Positions 9,068 to 17,428 of a DNA stretch of 55,331 nt are shown here, piece by piece. Both the position numbers and the translations under genes were made by a program. How positions within the stretch are numbered: position 1 is the stretch's first letter; every line of letters begins with the position of its first letter. The DNA lies in assembly GCA_040757595.1 (NCBI GenBank), contig JBFLWP010000021.1:1-55331 (forward strand), in the 5' to 3' direction. This DNA comes from Nitrospirota bacterium (lineage in GTDB: Bacteria > Nitrospirota > Nitrospiria > Nitrospirales > Nitrospiraceae). The notes beneath the pieces are model-generated. The model was not told the origin of the DNA. It did no database searches and worked only from the letters and a program-made list of their open reading frames with translations.

Positions 9068-10624
9068 CTATTCCCATTCAATGGTCGACGGCGGCTTGGA
9101 GCTCAGGTCGTAGACGACCCGGTTCACGCCCCGCACCTCGTTGATGATCCGGTTGGAGATCGCGCCGAGCAGCTCGACGGGAAGCCTGGCCCAATCGGCC
9201 GTCATCCCGTCCAGGCTCGTCACGGCCCGGACCGCGATCACGTTGTCGTAGGTCCGCTGGTCCCCCATGACGCCGACCGTGCGCACGGGCAGCAGGACCG
9301 CGAAGGCCTGCCACAGCTCCCGGTAGAGGCCGGCGCGGCGGATCTCCTGGTCCACGATCGCCTCGGCCTGGCGCAGGATTCTCAGCCGCTCCTGCGTCAC
9401 CGGGCCGAGCACGCGGATGGCCAGCCCCGGGCCGGGAAACGGCTGCCGCCAGATCAGGTTGTCGGGCAGGCCCAACTCCTTCCCGAGCACCCGCACCTCG
9501 TCCTTGAACAGCTCGCGGAGCGGCTCGATCAGGCGCAGCTTCATCCGCGTCGGGAGCCCCCCGACGTTGTGGTGGGTCTTGATCGTGGCCGACGGGCCCT
9601 TGAAGCTCACGCTCTCGATCACGTCCGGATAGAGGGTCCCCTGGACCAGATAGTCCACCGTCCCCAGCCGCTTGGCTTCGGCCTCGAAGTTCCTGATGAA
9701 GAGGCGGCCGATGGTCTTGCGCTTCCGCTCCGGGTCGGTCACGGACTTCAAGGCCGTGAGGAACTGCCCCGCGCAGTCCAGAAACCGGAGGTTCAGCTTC
9801 ATGGTCGTCGCGAAGGTTTTCCTGACCTGCTCCGCCTCGCCCTGCCGGAGGAGTCCGTTGTCCACGAAGACGCAGGTCAATTGCTTGCCGAGGGCCCGGT
9901 GGGCCAGGACGGCCGCGACAGAGGAGTCCACCCCGCCGCTCAGCGCGCAGATGGCCTTCCGATCCTTGACCTCATCGCGGATCTGGCCGACCGCCGTCTC
10001 CACGTAGGAGCTCATCGTCCAGGTGGGCTTGCAGCCGCAGATGTCGTACACGAAGTTCCGGAGGATCTTGACGCCGTTCTTGGTGTGCGCCACCTCGGGA
10101 TGGAACTGGAGGCAGTAGATCCGATGGTGGCCCCCGACCGACTTCATGGCCGCCACCGGCGAGTTGGCCGTGTGGGCGATGGACCGGAACCCCTTGGGCA
10201 TCCGCTCGATCCGGTCGCCGTGGGACATCCAGACCGGAGTGGACGGTCCGCCCGCCACGCCCTTGAAGAGATCCGACGCGTCGTCGATCAGCAGCTCGGC
10301 GCGCCCGTACTCCCGGTGCGGCGCCCTGGCCACCTCCCCGTCCAGCAGGTGCGTCACGAGTTGCATGCCGTAGCAGATGCCCAGGATCGGCAGGCCCGCG
10401 TCGAACAGCTGCTTGGGCACCAGCGGCGCCTTCCGGTCGTACACGCTGGCGGGCCCGCCCGAGAGCACGATGCCCTTGGGCCGGTAGGCCAGGACCGTGG
10501 CGAGCGGCGTCGTGCAGGGGAGGATCTGGGAGTAGACCTGCGCTTCGCGGATGCGGCGGGCGATGAGCTGGGTGTACTGGGAGCCGAAGTCGAGGATCAG
10601 GATTCTATCGTGCCAGAGTTCCAT
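9068..10624 (-). CDS. guaA: GMP synthase (glutamine-hydrolysing)
   Basis: Converts XMP to GMP. 518 residues, normal length. The class I glutamine amidotransferase domain (1-195) has the catalytic Cys in LGICYGMQL and His/Glu in [10 protein letters not shown]. The PP-loop ATP pyrophosphatase has [14 protein letters not shown] near residue 230. The dimerisation domain ends with the conserved [16 protein letters not shown]. It follows guaB on the same strand, 97 bases downstream, so the two steps from IMP to GMP are encoded together; the gap is filled by a heptad hairpin. Confidence 0.97.
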   Translation of the reverse strand: MELWHDRILILDFGSQYTQLIARRIREAQVYSQILPCTTPLATVLAYRPKGIVLSGGPASVYDRKAPLVPKQLFDAGLPILGICYGMQLVTHLLDGEVARAPHREYGRAELLIDDASDLFKGVAGGPSTPVWMSHGDRIERMPKGFRSIAHTANSPVAAMKSVGGHHRIYCLQFHPEVAHTKNGVKILRNFVYDICGCKPTWTMSSYVETAVGQIRDEVKDRKAICALSGGVDSSVAAVLAHRALGKQLTCVFVDNGLLRQGEAEQVRKTFATTMKLNLRFLDCAGQFLTALKSVTDPERKRKTIGRLFIRNFEAEAKRLGTVDYLVQGTLYPDVIESVSFKGPSATIKTHHNVGGLPTRMKLRLIEPLRELFKDEVRVLGKELGLPDNLIWRQPFPGPGLAIRVLGPVTQERLRILRQAEAIVDQEIRRAGLYRELWQAFAVLLPVRTVGVMGDQRTYDNVIAVRAVTSLDGMTADWARLPVELLGAISNRIINEVRGVNRVVYDLSSKPPSTIEWE

Positions 10625-10629
10625 CGAAG

Positions 10630-10721
10630 CGTGAATCGTTAAACGTGAAACGTTAAACGAGGAAATCGTTGGAAAGGTTGCAGTTCTTACGTCTCACGAT
10701 TCACGTTTCACGTCTAACGTC
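10630..10721. repeat. heptad repeat hairpin, CGTKAAA type, guaA/guaB junction
   Basis: Left arm 10630-10659: CGTGAAT, CGTTAAA, CGTGAAA, CGTTAAA. Right arm 10689-10721: ACGTCTC, ACGATTC, ACGTTTC, ACGTCTA. Arms are inverted and separated by about 29 bases. The right arm abuts the guaB stop codon (10722-10724). The unit is different from the GTGATGG type but the architecture is the same. Confidence 0.8.
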
Positions 10722-12191
10722 TTATTCGCCCCAGTCCGTGCGGTAGTTCGGCGCCTCTTTGGTGATGATGACGTCGTGGACGTGTCCTTCGCGCAGACCG
10801 GCCAACGTCTGCCGGATGAACCGGGCCTTTTCCTGCAGCTCCGGGATCGTGCGGCAGCCGCAGTAGCCCATGCCGGATTTGACCCCGCCCACGAGCTGGT
10901 AGACGACGCCGGACAGGGTGCCCTTGTAAGGCACGCGGCCCTCGATCCCTTCTGGCACCAACTTGGCGGCGGGACGGCCGGCCTGGAAGTACCGATCCTT
11001 CCCTCCCCGCTCCATCGCCCCGATCGAGCCCATCCCCCGGTAGACCTTGTAGGTCCGCCCCTGGAAGAGCACGGTTTCGCCGGGCGACTCCTCGGTGCCG
11101 GCCAGGATGCCGCCGATCATGACCGCCGACGCCCCGGCCGCCAGCGCCTTGGTGACGTCGCCGGAATACTTGACGCCGCCGTCCGCGATGATCGGCACGC
11201 CGGAGCCTTTCAGCGCCGCCGCGCAATCCGCGACCGCCGTCAACTGCGGCATGCCAGCGCCGGACACGATCCGCGTGGTGCAGATGGAGCCGGGCCCGAC
11301 CCCGACCTTGACCGCGTCCGCCCCGGCCTTGAGCAGATCCTTGGCCGCCTCCGCGGTCGCGATGTTCCCGGCCACGACGTCCAGCGAGGGGTACTTCTGC
11401 TTCAGGACCTTGACCGTCTCCAGCACGCTCTCCGAATGGCCGTGCGCCGTGTCCACGACGACCAGGTCCACGCCGGCTCTCACGAGCAGCGCCGCCCGCT
11501 GGTCGGCGTCCGCGCCGACTCCGACCGCGGCCCCGACCCGCAGACGCCCGTGCGCGTCCTTGCAGGCGTGGGGATACTTGATGCGCTTCTCGATGTCTTT
11601 GATCGTGATCAACCCCTTCAACTCGCCCTTCCTGTTCACCACGGGGAGCTTCTCGATCCGGTACTCGTGGAGGATCTCGCGCGCCTTCTCCAGGCTCGTG
11701 CCCTCCGGCGCCGTGACCAGCTTCTCCTTCGTCATGACCTGCGAGACCTTGAGGTCCATTCGGGACTCGAACCGCAGGTCGCGGTTCGTGAGGATGCCGA
11801 CGAGCTTTCCGTTCCTGGTGACCGGAATGCCGGAGATGCGGTACCGGGACATGATCTCGTGGGCGTCGCGGATCGTCTGGTCCGGCGCGATCGTGATCGG
11901 ATCGATGATCATCCCGCTCTCGGACTTCTTCACCTTGTCCACTTCCGTCGACTGGTCTTCCGGCGAGAGCACCCGATGGATGATGCCGATCCCGCCCTCG
12001 CGCGCCAGCGCGATCGCCAGCCTGGCCTCGGTCACCGTGTCCATCGCGGCGCTGACGATCGGGATGTTGATCGTGATGGTGCGGGATACGAACGTTTTCG
12101 TGTCCACCGCGCTGGGAACGATCTTCGACTTGCCCGGGACGAGGACGACGTCGTCGTAGGTCAGGCCGACTCGCACGTCTTTCTCTAACAT
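10722..12191 (-). CDS. guaB: inosine-5'-monophosphate dehydrogenase
   Basis: Oxidises IMP to XMP with NAD. 489 residues. A (beta/alpha)8 barrel is interrupted by a pair of CBS domains (about 95-210; [20 protein letters not shown] and [16 protein letters not shown]). The catalytic loop [11 protein letters not shown] holds the active Cys, and the flap region [11 protein letters not shown] is present. All family landmarks are intact. Upstream of guaA in the same direction, forming a guaBA unit. Confidence 0.97.
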   Translation of the reverse strand: MLEKDVRVGLTYDDVVLVPGKSKIVPSAVDTKTFVSRTITINIPIVSAAMDTVTEARLAIALAREGGIGIIHRVLSPEDQSTEVDKVKKSESGMIIDPITIAPDQTIRDAHEIMSRYRISGIPVTRNGKLVGILTNRDLRFESRMDLKVSQVMTKEKLVTAPEGTSLEKAREILHEYRIEKLPVVNRKGELKGLITIKDIEKRIKYPHACKDAHGRLRVGAAVGVGADADQRAALLVRAGVDLVVVDTAHGHSESVLETVKVLKQKYPSLDVVAGNIATAEAAKDLLKAGADAVKVGVGPGSICTTRIVSGAGMPQLTAVADCAAALKGSGVPIIADGGVKYSGDVTKALAAGASAVMIGGILAGTEESPGETVLFQGRTYKVYRGMGSIGAMERGGKDRYFQAGRPAAKLVPEGIEGRVPYKGTLSGVVYQLVGGVKSGMGYCGCRTIPELQEKARFIRQTLAGLREGHVHDVIITKEAPNYRTDWGE

Positions 12192-12332
12192 GGGACTCCC
12201 GTTGCGGTTCGGAATTCAGACATGGCCCGCACAGACCGTGGCAGGATGGCGCACGCTACCACACTCGACCAGGAGGATCAAGAAACCGTCGGACGTGGCC
12301 GCCGGGTGGAACGGACCCGCGCCGGGCGCTTC

Positions 12333-15317
12333 CTACTGGGTCCGGCCCTCGGAGGTCTTGTCGGTGAGGGCCGCGGCGGCTTCCGTCTCTTCCTGCAGAC
12401 GCTCGCTGCCCTCCTCGGCCGGCATGAACTGCTGGACGCGGGTGTTCCCGCTGTCCACGACGAACACGCCGCCCCGCGCATCCACCGCAATCCCGTAGGG
12501 GAAGTTGAACTGCCCGTCCGCGTTGCCGAACCCGCCCCACTGGGTGATGAAGTTCCCCTCGCGGTCGAACTTCTGGACGCGCTGGTTGCCGGTGTCCGTC
12601 ACGTAGACGTCCCCGTGGCCGTCCACCGCGATGCCCCAGGGGGAGCGGAAATAGCCCGCCTCCTGGGCCTGCGGGCTGCTCGCGTGGCCGGGCCCCAGGC
12701 TCGCGCCGATCTTCCCGATCAACTGGGGCAGCACGTTGGTGCTGGTGTCGAACTTCTGGATCCGGTGGTTGCCCATGTCCACGACGTAGACCGCGCCGTC
12801 GGCCTGATCCACCGCGATGCCGCGCGCGAAGTAGAACTGGCCGTCGTTGGTCCCGAAGCTGCCCCACTGCATGACGAACTCGCCGGTCATGTCGAACTTC
12901 TGCACCCGGAAGTTCGCGCTGTCCACCACGTAGATGAAGCCGCGCACCCGATCCACCGCGATGCCCCAGGGGGAGCTGAACTGCCCCTCGCCGTTGCCCC
13001 GGGATCCGAACTTCATCATGTAGTGACCGAGCTTCCCGTCGAACTTCTGGACCCGGTGGTTGTTCGTGTCCACGGCCCAGACGTCTCCGCGCGCGTCGGT
13101 GGCGATGCCGGTCGGATTGTGGAAATTCCCGTTGGCCGAGCCGAAGTTGCCCCAAAGGATGATGAAGTTCCCGTTGCCGTCGAATTTCTGGATACGGTTG
13201 TTGCCGTTGTCCACGACGAAGAGGCTGCCCTGCTGGTCGATGGCGAGCCCGTACAGCGGCGCCATGAACTCGCCTCCGTGCAACAGCGACGCGCCGCGGC
13301 CCGGCCGCCCCCACTTGGAGACGCAGAGGTAGCCGGAGGTGTTGACCAGGATGGACGTGCTGGCGGGGACCGAGACGTTGTTCCCCGCGTCCTTGAACCA
13401 GACGTAGGCGGTCTTGGTCCCGTCCCCCGGCGAGAGCGTGAACGGGACGGTAGCTCCGAACTTCTGCGCCGGCTCAATCTCCACCCAGCCGGGCATGGTG
13501 GCCGAGGGCGCCATCGGGCTCTCGGACACGTAGTAGGCGGCGACGCCCGTGTCCACGTCGTTGGCCGAGAGGGTGAGGACCACGTCGGGCGAATTCGTCA
13601 TGAACGCCCCGTGGTTGATCACGATGCTCGGGTTCTGGGGCGCGGTCATGTCGATCAGGACCGGCGTGACCGTCACCTCCTCGGACAGGGGGCTTTCCTG
13701 CCCCTCCCCATAGACGGCGCAGAGCGCGTAATAGTAGGGCACGTCGTTGGTCAGGCCGGTGTGGGTAAAGGGGGTCGTGACGCCCTCGATCTTCGTCCCC
13801 GTCTCCTTGGTCACGTCGGGAGCGGTGTGGAAGTAGAGGTTGTAGGAGACGGCGCCCGGCACGTCCAGCCAGCTCAGGATCGCCTCCGTGTCGCCGGGCT
13901 TGCCGACGAAGCTGCGCGGCGCCGCGAGATCGGCCGACTCCTGGGGCTTGGCGGACTTGGCGTGGCGTTGGATCTCCTCCTCGGTCGGCGCGTACTTGAG
14001 GACGCGGTTGTTGCCGCTGTCCACGACGTAGACGTTGCCCTCCTTGTCCACGGCGACGCCGGCCGGAAAGTTCAGCTGCCCCTCGGTGACGCCCCGGTTC
14101 CCCCAGGAGCAGACGAAGGTCCCGTTCCCGTCGAACTTTTGGATCCGATGGTTGCCCTGGTCCGCCACGTACACGTTGCCGAGCGCGTCGCAGGCCACGC
14201 CCCAGGGGGACTTGAACTGCCCCGGGCCGCTCCCCTCCTTTCCCCACTTGGTCAGGAAGCTGCCGCGCGAGTCGAACTTCTGGATGCGGTGATTGCCCTC
14301 GTCCGCGACGTAGATGTTCCCGACGAAATCCACGGCGATGCCGCGCGGGAAGAAGAAGGCGCCGTCAAAGCTGCCGTCGCGGCCCCACTTCATGAGCGGG
14401 GTGCCGTCGGCCTGGAACTTCTGGATGCGGGCGTTGCTCGTGTCCGCCACGTAGAGGCCGCCGTCCTTGTCGGTCGCGACGCCCCAGGGCACGTCGAACT
14501 TCCCCATGCCGGCCCCGCGCCAGGCGAAGCCGAACTTTCCCCAGGCCTGCATGCAGTTGCCTTCGCCGTCGAACTTCTGGACCCGGTTGTTGCCGCTGTC
14601 GGCGACGTAGACGTCCCCTTCCGGGCTCGTGGCCAGGCCGCGCGGATAATAGAACTGGCCCTCCTGGTCGCCGGCCTCGCCGCCCCACCGGGCCAGAAAC
14701 TTCCCCTCTTTGTCGAACTTCTGGACCGAGTGGTTGTCCGTGTCGGCGACGAAGAGGCTCCCGTCCTTGTCAAGGGCGATGCCCGTGGGCGAGCTGAACC
14801 CCCCGTCGTCCACTCCGGGCTTGCCGATCACCATCGCCACCAGATAGGGCGATGGAATCGCCATGACCTCCTGCGACTCCGGGCTCTCGCCCTGCGGGGT
14901 GACGACCGTGACGACGTAGTGGTAGCAGGTGCCGTTCGCCAGGTCGTCGTGGACATAGGGGGAGGTCACTCCTTCGAGGAGATTGCCCTTCTCCTTCTTG
15001 ACTCCGATGACGGGATTGAAGTCCGCGGCGCTGGCGATCGGGCGGGTCAGCTCGGAAAACTTGATCTGGACGCCCTTGGTGGTGAGGTAATAAAGGTTGT
15101 AGTACATGGCGTCCGGCACCGGGTCCCAGGTGATCGTGACCCGGCCGTTGCCCGGCTTGGCGACGACGTTGGCCGGCGGCGGGGGAAGCTGCTCCTCCTC
15201 GGCCAAGTCCCCCGCGCCCCACTCATCCGGATTGCCTTGCGCCCTGAGTCTCCGCCCCTCAAACAGCTCTTCCAGTCCGCGTCCGTCGAGCCACCAGTCC
15301 CGCATCCTGTTCCTCAT
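12333..15317 (-). CDS. large protein with two six-bladed NHL propellers and fibronectin-like linkers
   Basis: 994 residues. An N-terminal fibronectin III-like domain (about 50-155, NGRVTITWDPVPDAMYYNLY) is followed by six NHL repeats (about 165-450; each has a GIAVD..GNVYVADxGNHRIQKFD core). A second fibronectin-like region (about 475-670) includes a Ca-type DVDTGVAAYYVSESP segment, and six more NHL repeats (about 675-970) precede an Ala/Glu tail. NHL propellers bind proteins or RNA and are common in large extracytoplasmic proteins, yet no signal peptide is visible at this start (MRNRMRDWWLDGRG), so the location is uncertain. The start ATG lies just downstream of a 49-base palindrome. The partner is unknown. 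Confidence 0.85.
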   Translation of the reverse strand: MRNRMRDWWLDGRGLEELFEGRRLRAQGNPDEWGAGDLAEEEQLPPPPANVVAKPGNGRVTITWDPVPDAMYYNLYYLTTKGVQIKFSELTRPIASAADFNPVIGVKKEKGNLLEGVTSPYVHDDLANGTCYHYVVTVVTPQGESPESQEVMAIPSPYLVAMVIGKPGVDDGGFSSPTGIALDKDGSLFVADTDNHSVQKFDKEGKFLARWGGEAGDQEGQFYYPRGLATSPEGDVYVADSGNNRVQKFDGEGNCMQAWGKFGFAWRGAGMGKFDVPWGVATDKDGGLYVADTSNARIQKFQADGTPLMKWGRDGSFDGAFFFPRGIAVDFVGNIYVADEGNHRIQKFDSRGSFLTKWGKEGSGPGQFKSPWGVACDALGNVYVADQGNHRIQKFDGNGTFVCSWGNRGVTEGQLNFPAGVAVDKEGNVYVVDSGNNRVLKYAPTEEEIQRHAKSAKPQESADLAAPRSFVGKPGDTEAILSWLDVPGAVSYNLYFHTAPDVTKETGTKIEGVTTPFTHTGLTNDVPYYYALCAVYGEGQESPLSEEVTVTPVLIDMTAPQNPSIVINHGAFMTNSPDVVLTLSANDVDTGVAAYYVSESPMAPSATMPGWVEIEPAQKFGATVPFTLSPGDGTKTAYVWFKDAGNNVSVPASTSILVNTSGYLCVSKWGRPGRGASLLHGGEFMAPLYGLAIDQQGSLFVVDNGNNRIQKFDGNGNFIILWGNFGSANGNFHNPTGIATDARGDVWAVDTNNHRVQKFDGKLGHYMMKFGSRGNGEGQFSSPWGIAVDRVRGFIYVVDSANFRVQKFDMTGEFVMQWGSFGTNDGQFYFARGIAVDQADGAVYVVDMGNHRIQKFDTSTNVLPQLIGKIGASLGPGHASSPQAQEAGYFRSPWGIAVDGHGDVYVTDTGNQRVQKFDREGNFITQWGGFGNADGQFNFPYGIAVDARGGVFVVDSGNTRVQQFMPAEEGSERLQEETEAAAALTDKTSEGRTQ

Positions 15318-15359
15318 GGTATGGCGCCTTCCCTATTCATCCTGGGGTGAAAAGAAATA

Positions 15360-15408
15360 TCCGGCGTGTTTCAATCACTTAGAGCGACTCACTCTAGCAA
15401 ACGCCGGA
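15360..15408. promoter_or_regulatory. nested palindrome upstream of the NHL gene
   Basis: Outer arms TCCGGCGTGTTT (15360-15371) and AAACGCCGGA (15399-15408) pair with a one- or two-base bulge; inside them TAGAG and CTCTA pair around CGACTCA. There is no T run on either side, so it does not look like a terminator. It lies about 40 bases before the NHL gene start and could be an operator or an mRNA leader structure. Confidence 0.4.
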
Positions 15409-15516
15409 CGAGCAAGTCAATCCTCCGACGACCCGCGCTTCCAAGCTGGGCTTGCCCAGGATTGACCCGGCACGGCTGTTGAGCCGATCTCCCCGAATCC
15501 GCTAAGATCGCCCCCC

Positions 15517-16476
15517 ATGTCCAGGCCCAGCCTCTACCTGTCCCGCCTGCTCCCGTCCCCCGTCATGGAGGTGATCCGGGAGCGGTTCTCCCTCGTCCTG
15601 GAGCCGGACGTCCTGCCACCCGACCGCGCCACGCTCATCCCAGGCCTGCAAGCGGCCCAGGCCGTCATCTGCACGTTGACGGAGCGGATCGACGCCGAAG
15701 CGCTCCGGGGGGCGCCGATTCTCAAGGTCATCGCGAACTACGCGGTCGGCTACAACAACATCGACGTGGCCGCCGCCAAGGATCGCGGGATCGTCGTCAC
15801 CAACACGCCAGACGTGCTCACCGAAGCGACGGCGGATCTGACCTGGGCGCTCCTCCTGGCCCTGGCCCGCCGGATCCCCGAGGGCCACCAGCTCGTGCAG
15901 GGCGGGCAATGGGCCGGCTGGGAGCCGACTCAACTGCTGGGTGCGGAGGTCCAGGGCAAGACGCTCGGGATTGTCGGCCTGGGACGCATCGGACAGGCGG
16001 TGGCGAAACGCGCATCCGGCTTTGACATGCCCGTGCTCTATTGCACCAGAACCGACCGGTCAACCCTGCCGCCTCAACGCTTCTGGCAGAGAGTCTCGCT
16101 TCAAGAGGCGCTGACCCGCTCGGATTTCGTCAGCCTGCACGTCCCGCTGGCGGAGGCGACCCGTCATCTCATCGGCGCCGCCGAGCTGCGCCTCATGAAA
16201 CCGACCGCCTACCTCGTCAACACCTCGCGCGGGCCGGTCGTAGACGAGGCGGCTCTCGTCGAGGCGCTACGGGCCGGCCGGCTCGCTGGGGCCGGGTTGG
16301 ACGTGTACGAAGAAGAGCCGCGGCTCCATCCCGGCCTGTTCGGGCTGCCGCAGGTCGTGACCCTCCCCCATCTGGGCTCGGCGACCCTGACGGCGAGGGT
16401 CCGCATGGGCCTGATGTGCGTGGACAACGTGCTGGCCGTGCTGGAGGGGCGTCCGGCGCCGAACCGCGTCGTCTAA
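15517..16476 (+). CDS. D-2-hydroxyacid dehydrogenase (glyoxylate/hydroxypyruvate reductase type)
   Basis: 319 residues. NAD(P)-dependent reductase of short 2-oxoacids. The Rossmann motif is GIVGLGRIGQAVAKRA near residue 150. The catalytic Arg is in NTSRGPVV, the Glu in YEEEP and the His in LPHLGSAT, so the active site is complete. NYAVGYNNIDV in the substrate domain fits the glyoxylate/hydroxypyruvate reductase branch more than phosphoglycerate dehydrogenase, and there is no ACT domain. It stands alone on the plus strand and converges on the ExeA-like ATPase; the junction holds a heptad element. The exact substrate is inferred. Confidence 0.88.
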   Translation: MSRPSLYLSRLLPSPVMEVIRERFSLVLEPDVLPPDRATLIPGLQAAQAVICTLTERIDAEALRGAPILKVIANYAVGYNNIDVAAAKDRGIVVTNTPDVLTEATADLTWALLLALARRIPEGHQLVQGGQWAGWEPTQLLGAEVQGKTLGIVGLGRIGQAVAKRASGFDMPVLYCTRTDRSTLPPQRFWQRVSLQEALTRSDFVSLHVPLAEATRHLIGAAELRLMKPTAYLVNTSRGPVVDEAALVEALRAGRLAGAGLDVYEEEPRLHPGLFGLPQVVTLPHLGSATLTARVRMGLMCVDNVLAVLEGRPAPNRVV

Positions 16477-16480
16477 GAAA

Positions 16481-16588
16481 CCGTGACAGGTGATGCGTGA
16501 CGCGCAAAGAGACCGACGCGGAGACGCGGTGAGGGGTGCCGCGGATCGCCGTGTCGCCGCGTCCCCGTGTCGCGTACACCCATCACTC
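16481..16588. repeat. nested heptad repeat element with two unit types
   Basis: The outer units are GTGACAG, GTGATGC, GTGACGC (16483-16503) against ACCCATCACTC at 16578-16588. Inside them is a second pair of arms made of GACGCGG-type units and CGTGTCG, CCGCGTC, CCCGTGT, CGCG. It fills the whole gap between two convergent genes and runs into the ExeA-like gene's stop codon. Confidence 0.6.
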
Positions 16589-17403
16589 TACGCGGTCAGT
16601 TTCAGATCCTTGGCGATCTCAGTGATCAAATCGACGCCGATCCGTTCCTGCTTCCGCAGGTAGGCTTCGAGGAGGGCATTGTCGCAGAGGATGTTGATCA
16701 GACGCGGGGTCCCCTTGGTCGCCCGGCAGATCGCCGGGAAGGTCTCCGGCTGGAACAGGGGCCGGCGGCAGCCGGCAATGCCCAAGCGATAGGTGATGTA
16801 GGCCTCGGTGCCGGTCGCGTCGAGATCGGTCAACTGGTAGCGCACCGCAACCCGCTGCTGCAGCGGCCGGTCCAGGGCCAAGACCTCGTCCAGCTCCGGC
16901 AGGCCGAAGAGCACGAAGGTCACGACCTTGCGTCCGTCAACTTCGATGTTCAACAAGCCGCGAAAATCCTCCATGACCTCCTGGTTCCGCAGCATCTGAG
17001 CCTCGTCGATCAACACGATCGCCTTCTTGCCCTTCTCAAAGATCTCCTGCAGCCGCTGCGCCAACTGCGTCAGCAGCTCGGTCTTGGTCTCACCCGGGAT
17101 GGGGATGCCCAGTTGCAGCGCGATCTTCCGCAGCAGCCATTCCGACGTCACCGCCTTGTGGATCACGATCAGCAAGGCCGCTTCGTAGACCGCTCCGTCC
17201 AGCTCGTCCAGCAATCGGGTCGCCAGCGTCGTCTTCCCCGTGCCGATGTCCCCCACCACGACGGCGAGCCCGCGCATGTTCTCCGCCGCATACTTCAGGC
17301 GGATCAGCGCTTCGGCGTGCTGCTGCGAGCCGTAGAAAAACCGGCTGTCGATCGTGATCGCAAAGGGACTCTCGCGCAGACCGAAAAACTCAAGCAGGCT
17401 CAT
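16588..17403 (-). CDS. ExeA/GspA-like AAA ATPase
   Basis: 271 residues. It begins with the family signature LEFFGLRESPFAITIDSRFFYGS, has Walker A GDIGTGKTTL near residue 52, Walker B KAIVLIDEAQML and the sensor region GLPELDEVL, and ends with helical CATKGTPRLINILCDNALL-like sequence. Family members assist assembly of secretion or polysaccharide export machines, or act as general ATPases beside them. No C-terminal peptidoglycan-binding or TM segment is present, unlike full-length ExeA. It follows the TPR gene by 25 bases on the same strand, so they probably work together; the process is unknown. Confidence 0.82.
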   Translation of the reverse strand: MSLLEFFGLRESPFAITIDSRFFYGSQQHAEALIRLKYAAENMRGLAVVVGDIGTGKTTLATRLLDELDGAVYEAALLIVIHKAVTSEWLLRKIALQLGIPIPGETKTELLTQLAQRLQEIFEKGKKAIVLIDEAQMLRNQEVMEDFRGLLNIEVDGRKVVTFVLFGLPELDEVLALDRPLQQRVAVRYQLTDLDATGTEAYITYRLGIAGCRRPLFQPETFPAICRATKGTPRLINILCDNALLEAYLRKQERIGVDLITEIAKDLKLTA

Positions 17404-17428
17404 GGTGTGGACGGCTCACGCGGGGGGA

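Noticed and set aside
12222-15350. A 1042-codon open frame on the plus strand opposite the NHL gene
   Set aside because: It is the antisense of a repetitive high-GC gene. The minus strand encodes clear NHL repeats; the plus frame gives low-complexity Val/Asp/His sequence with no domain.
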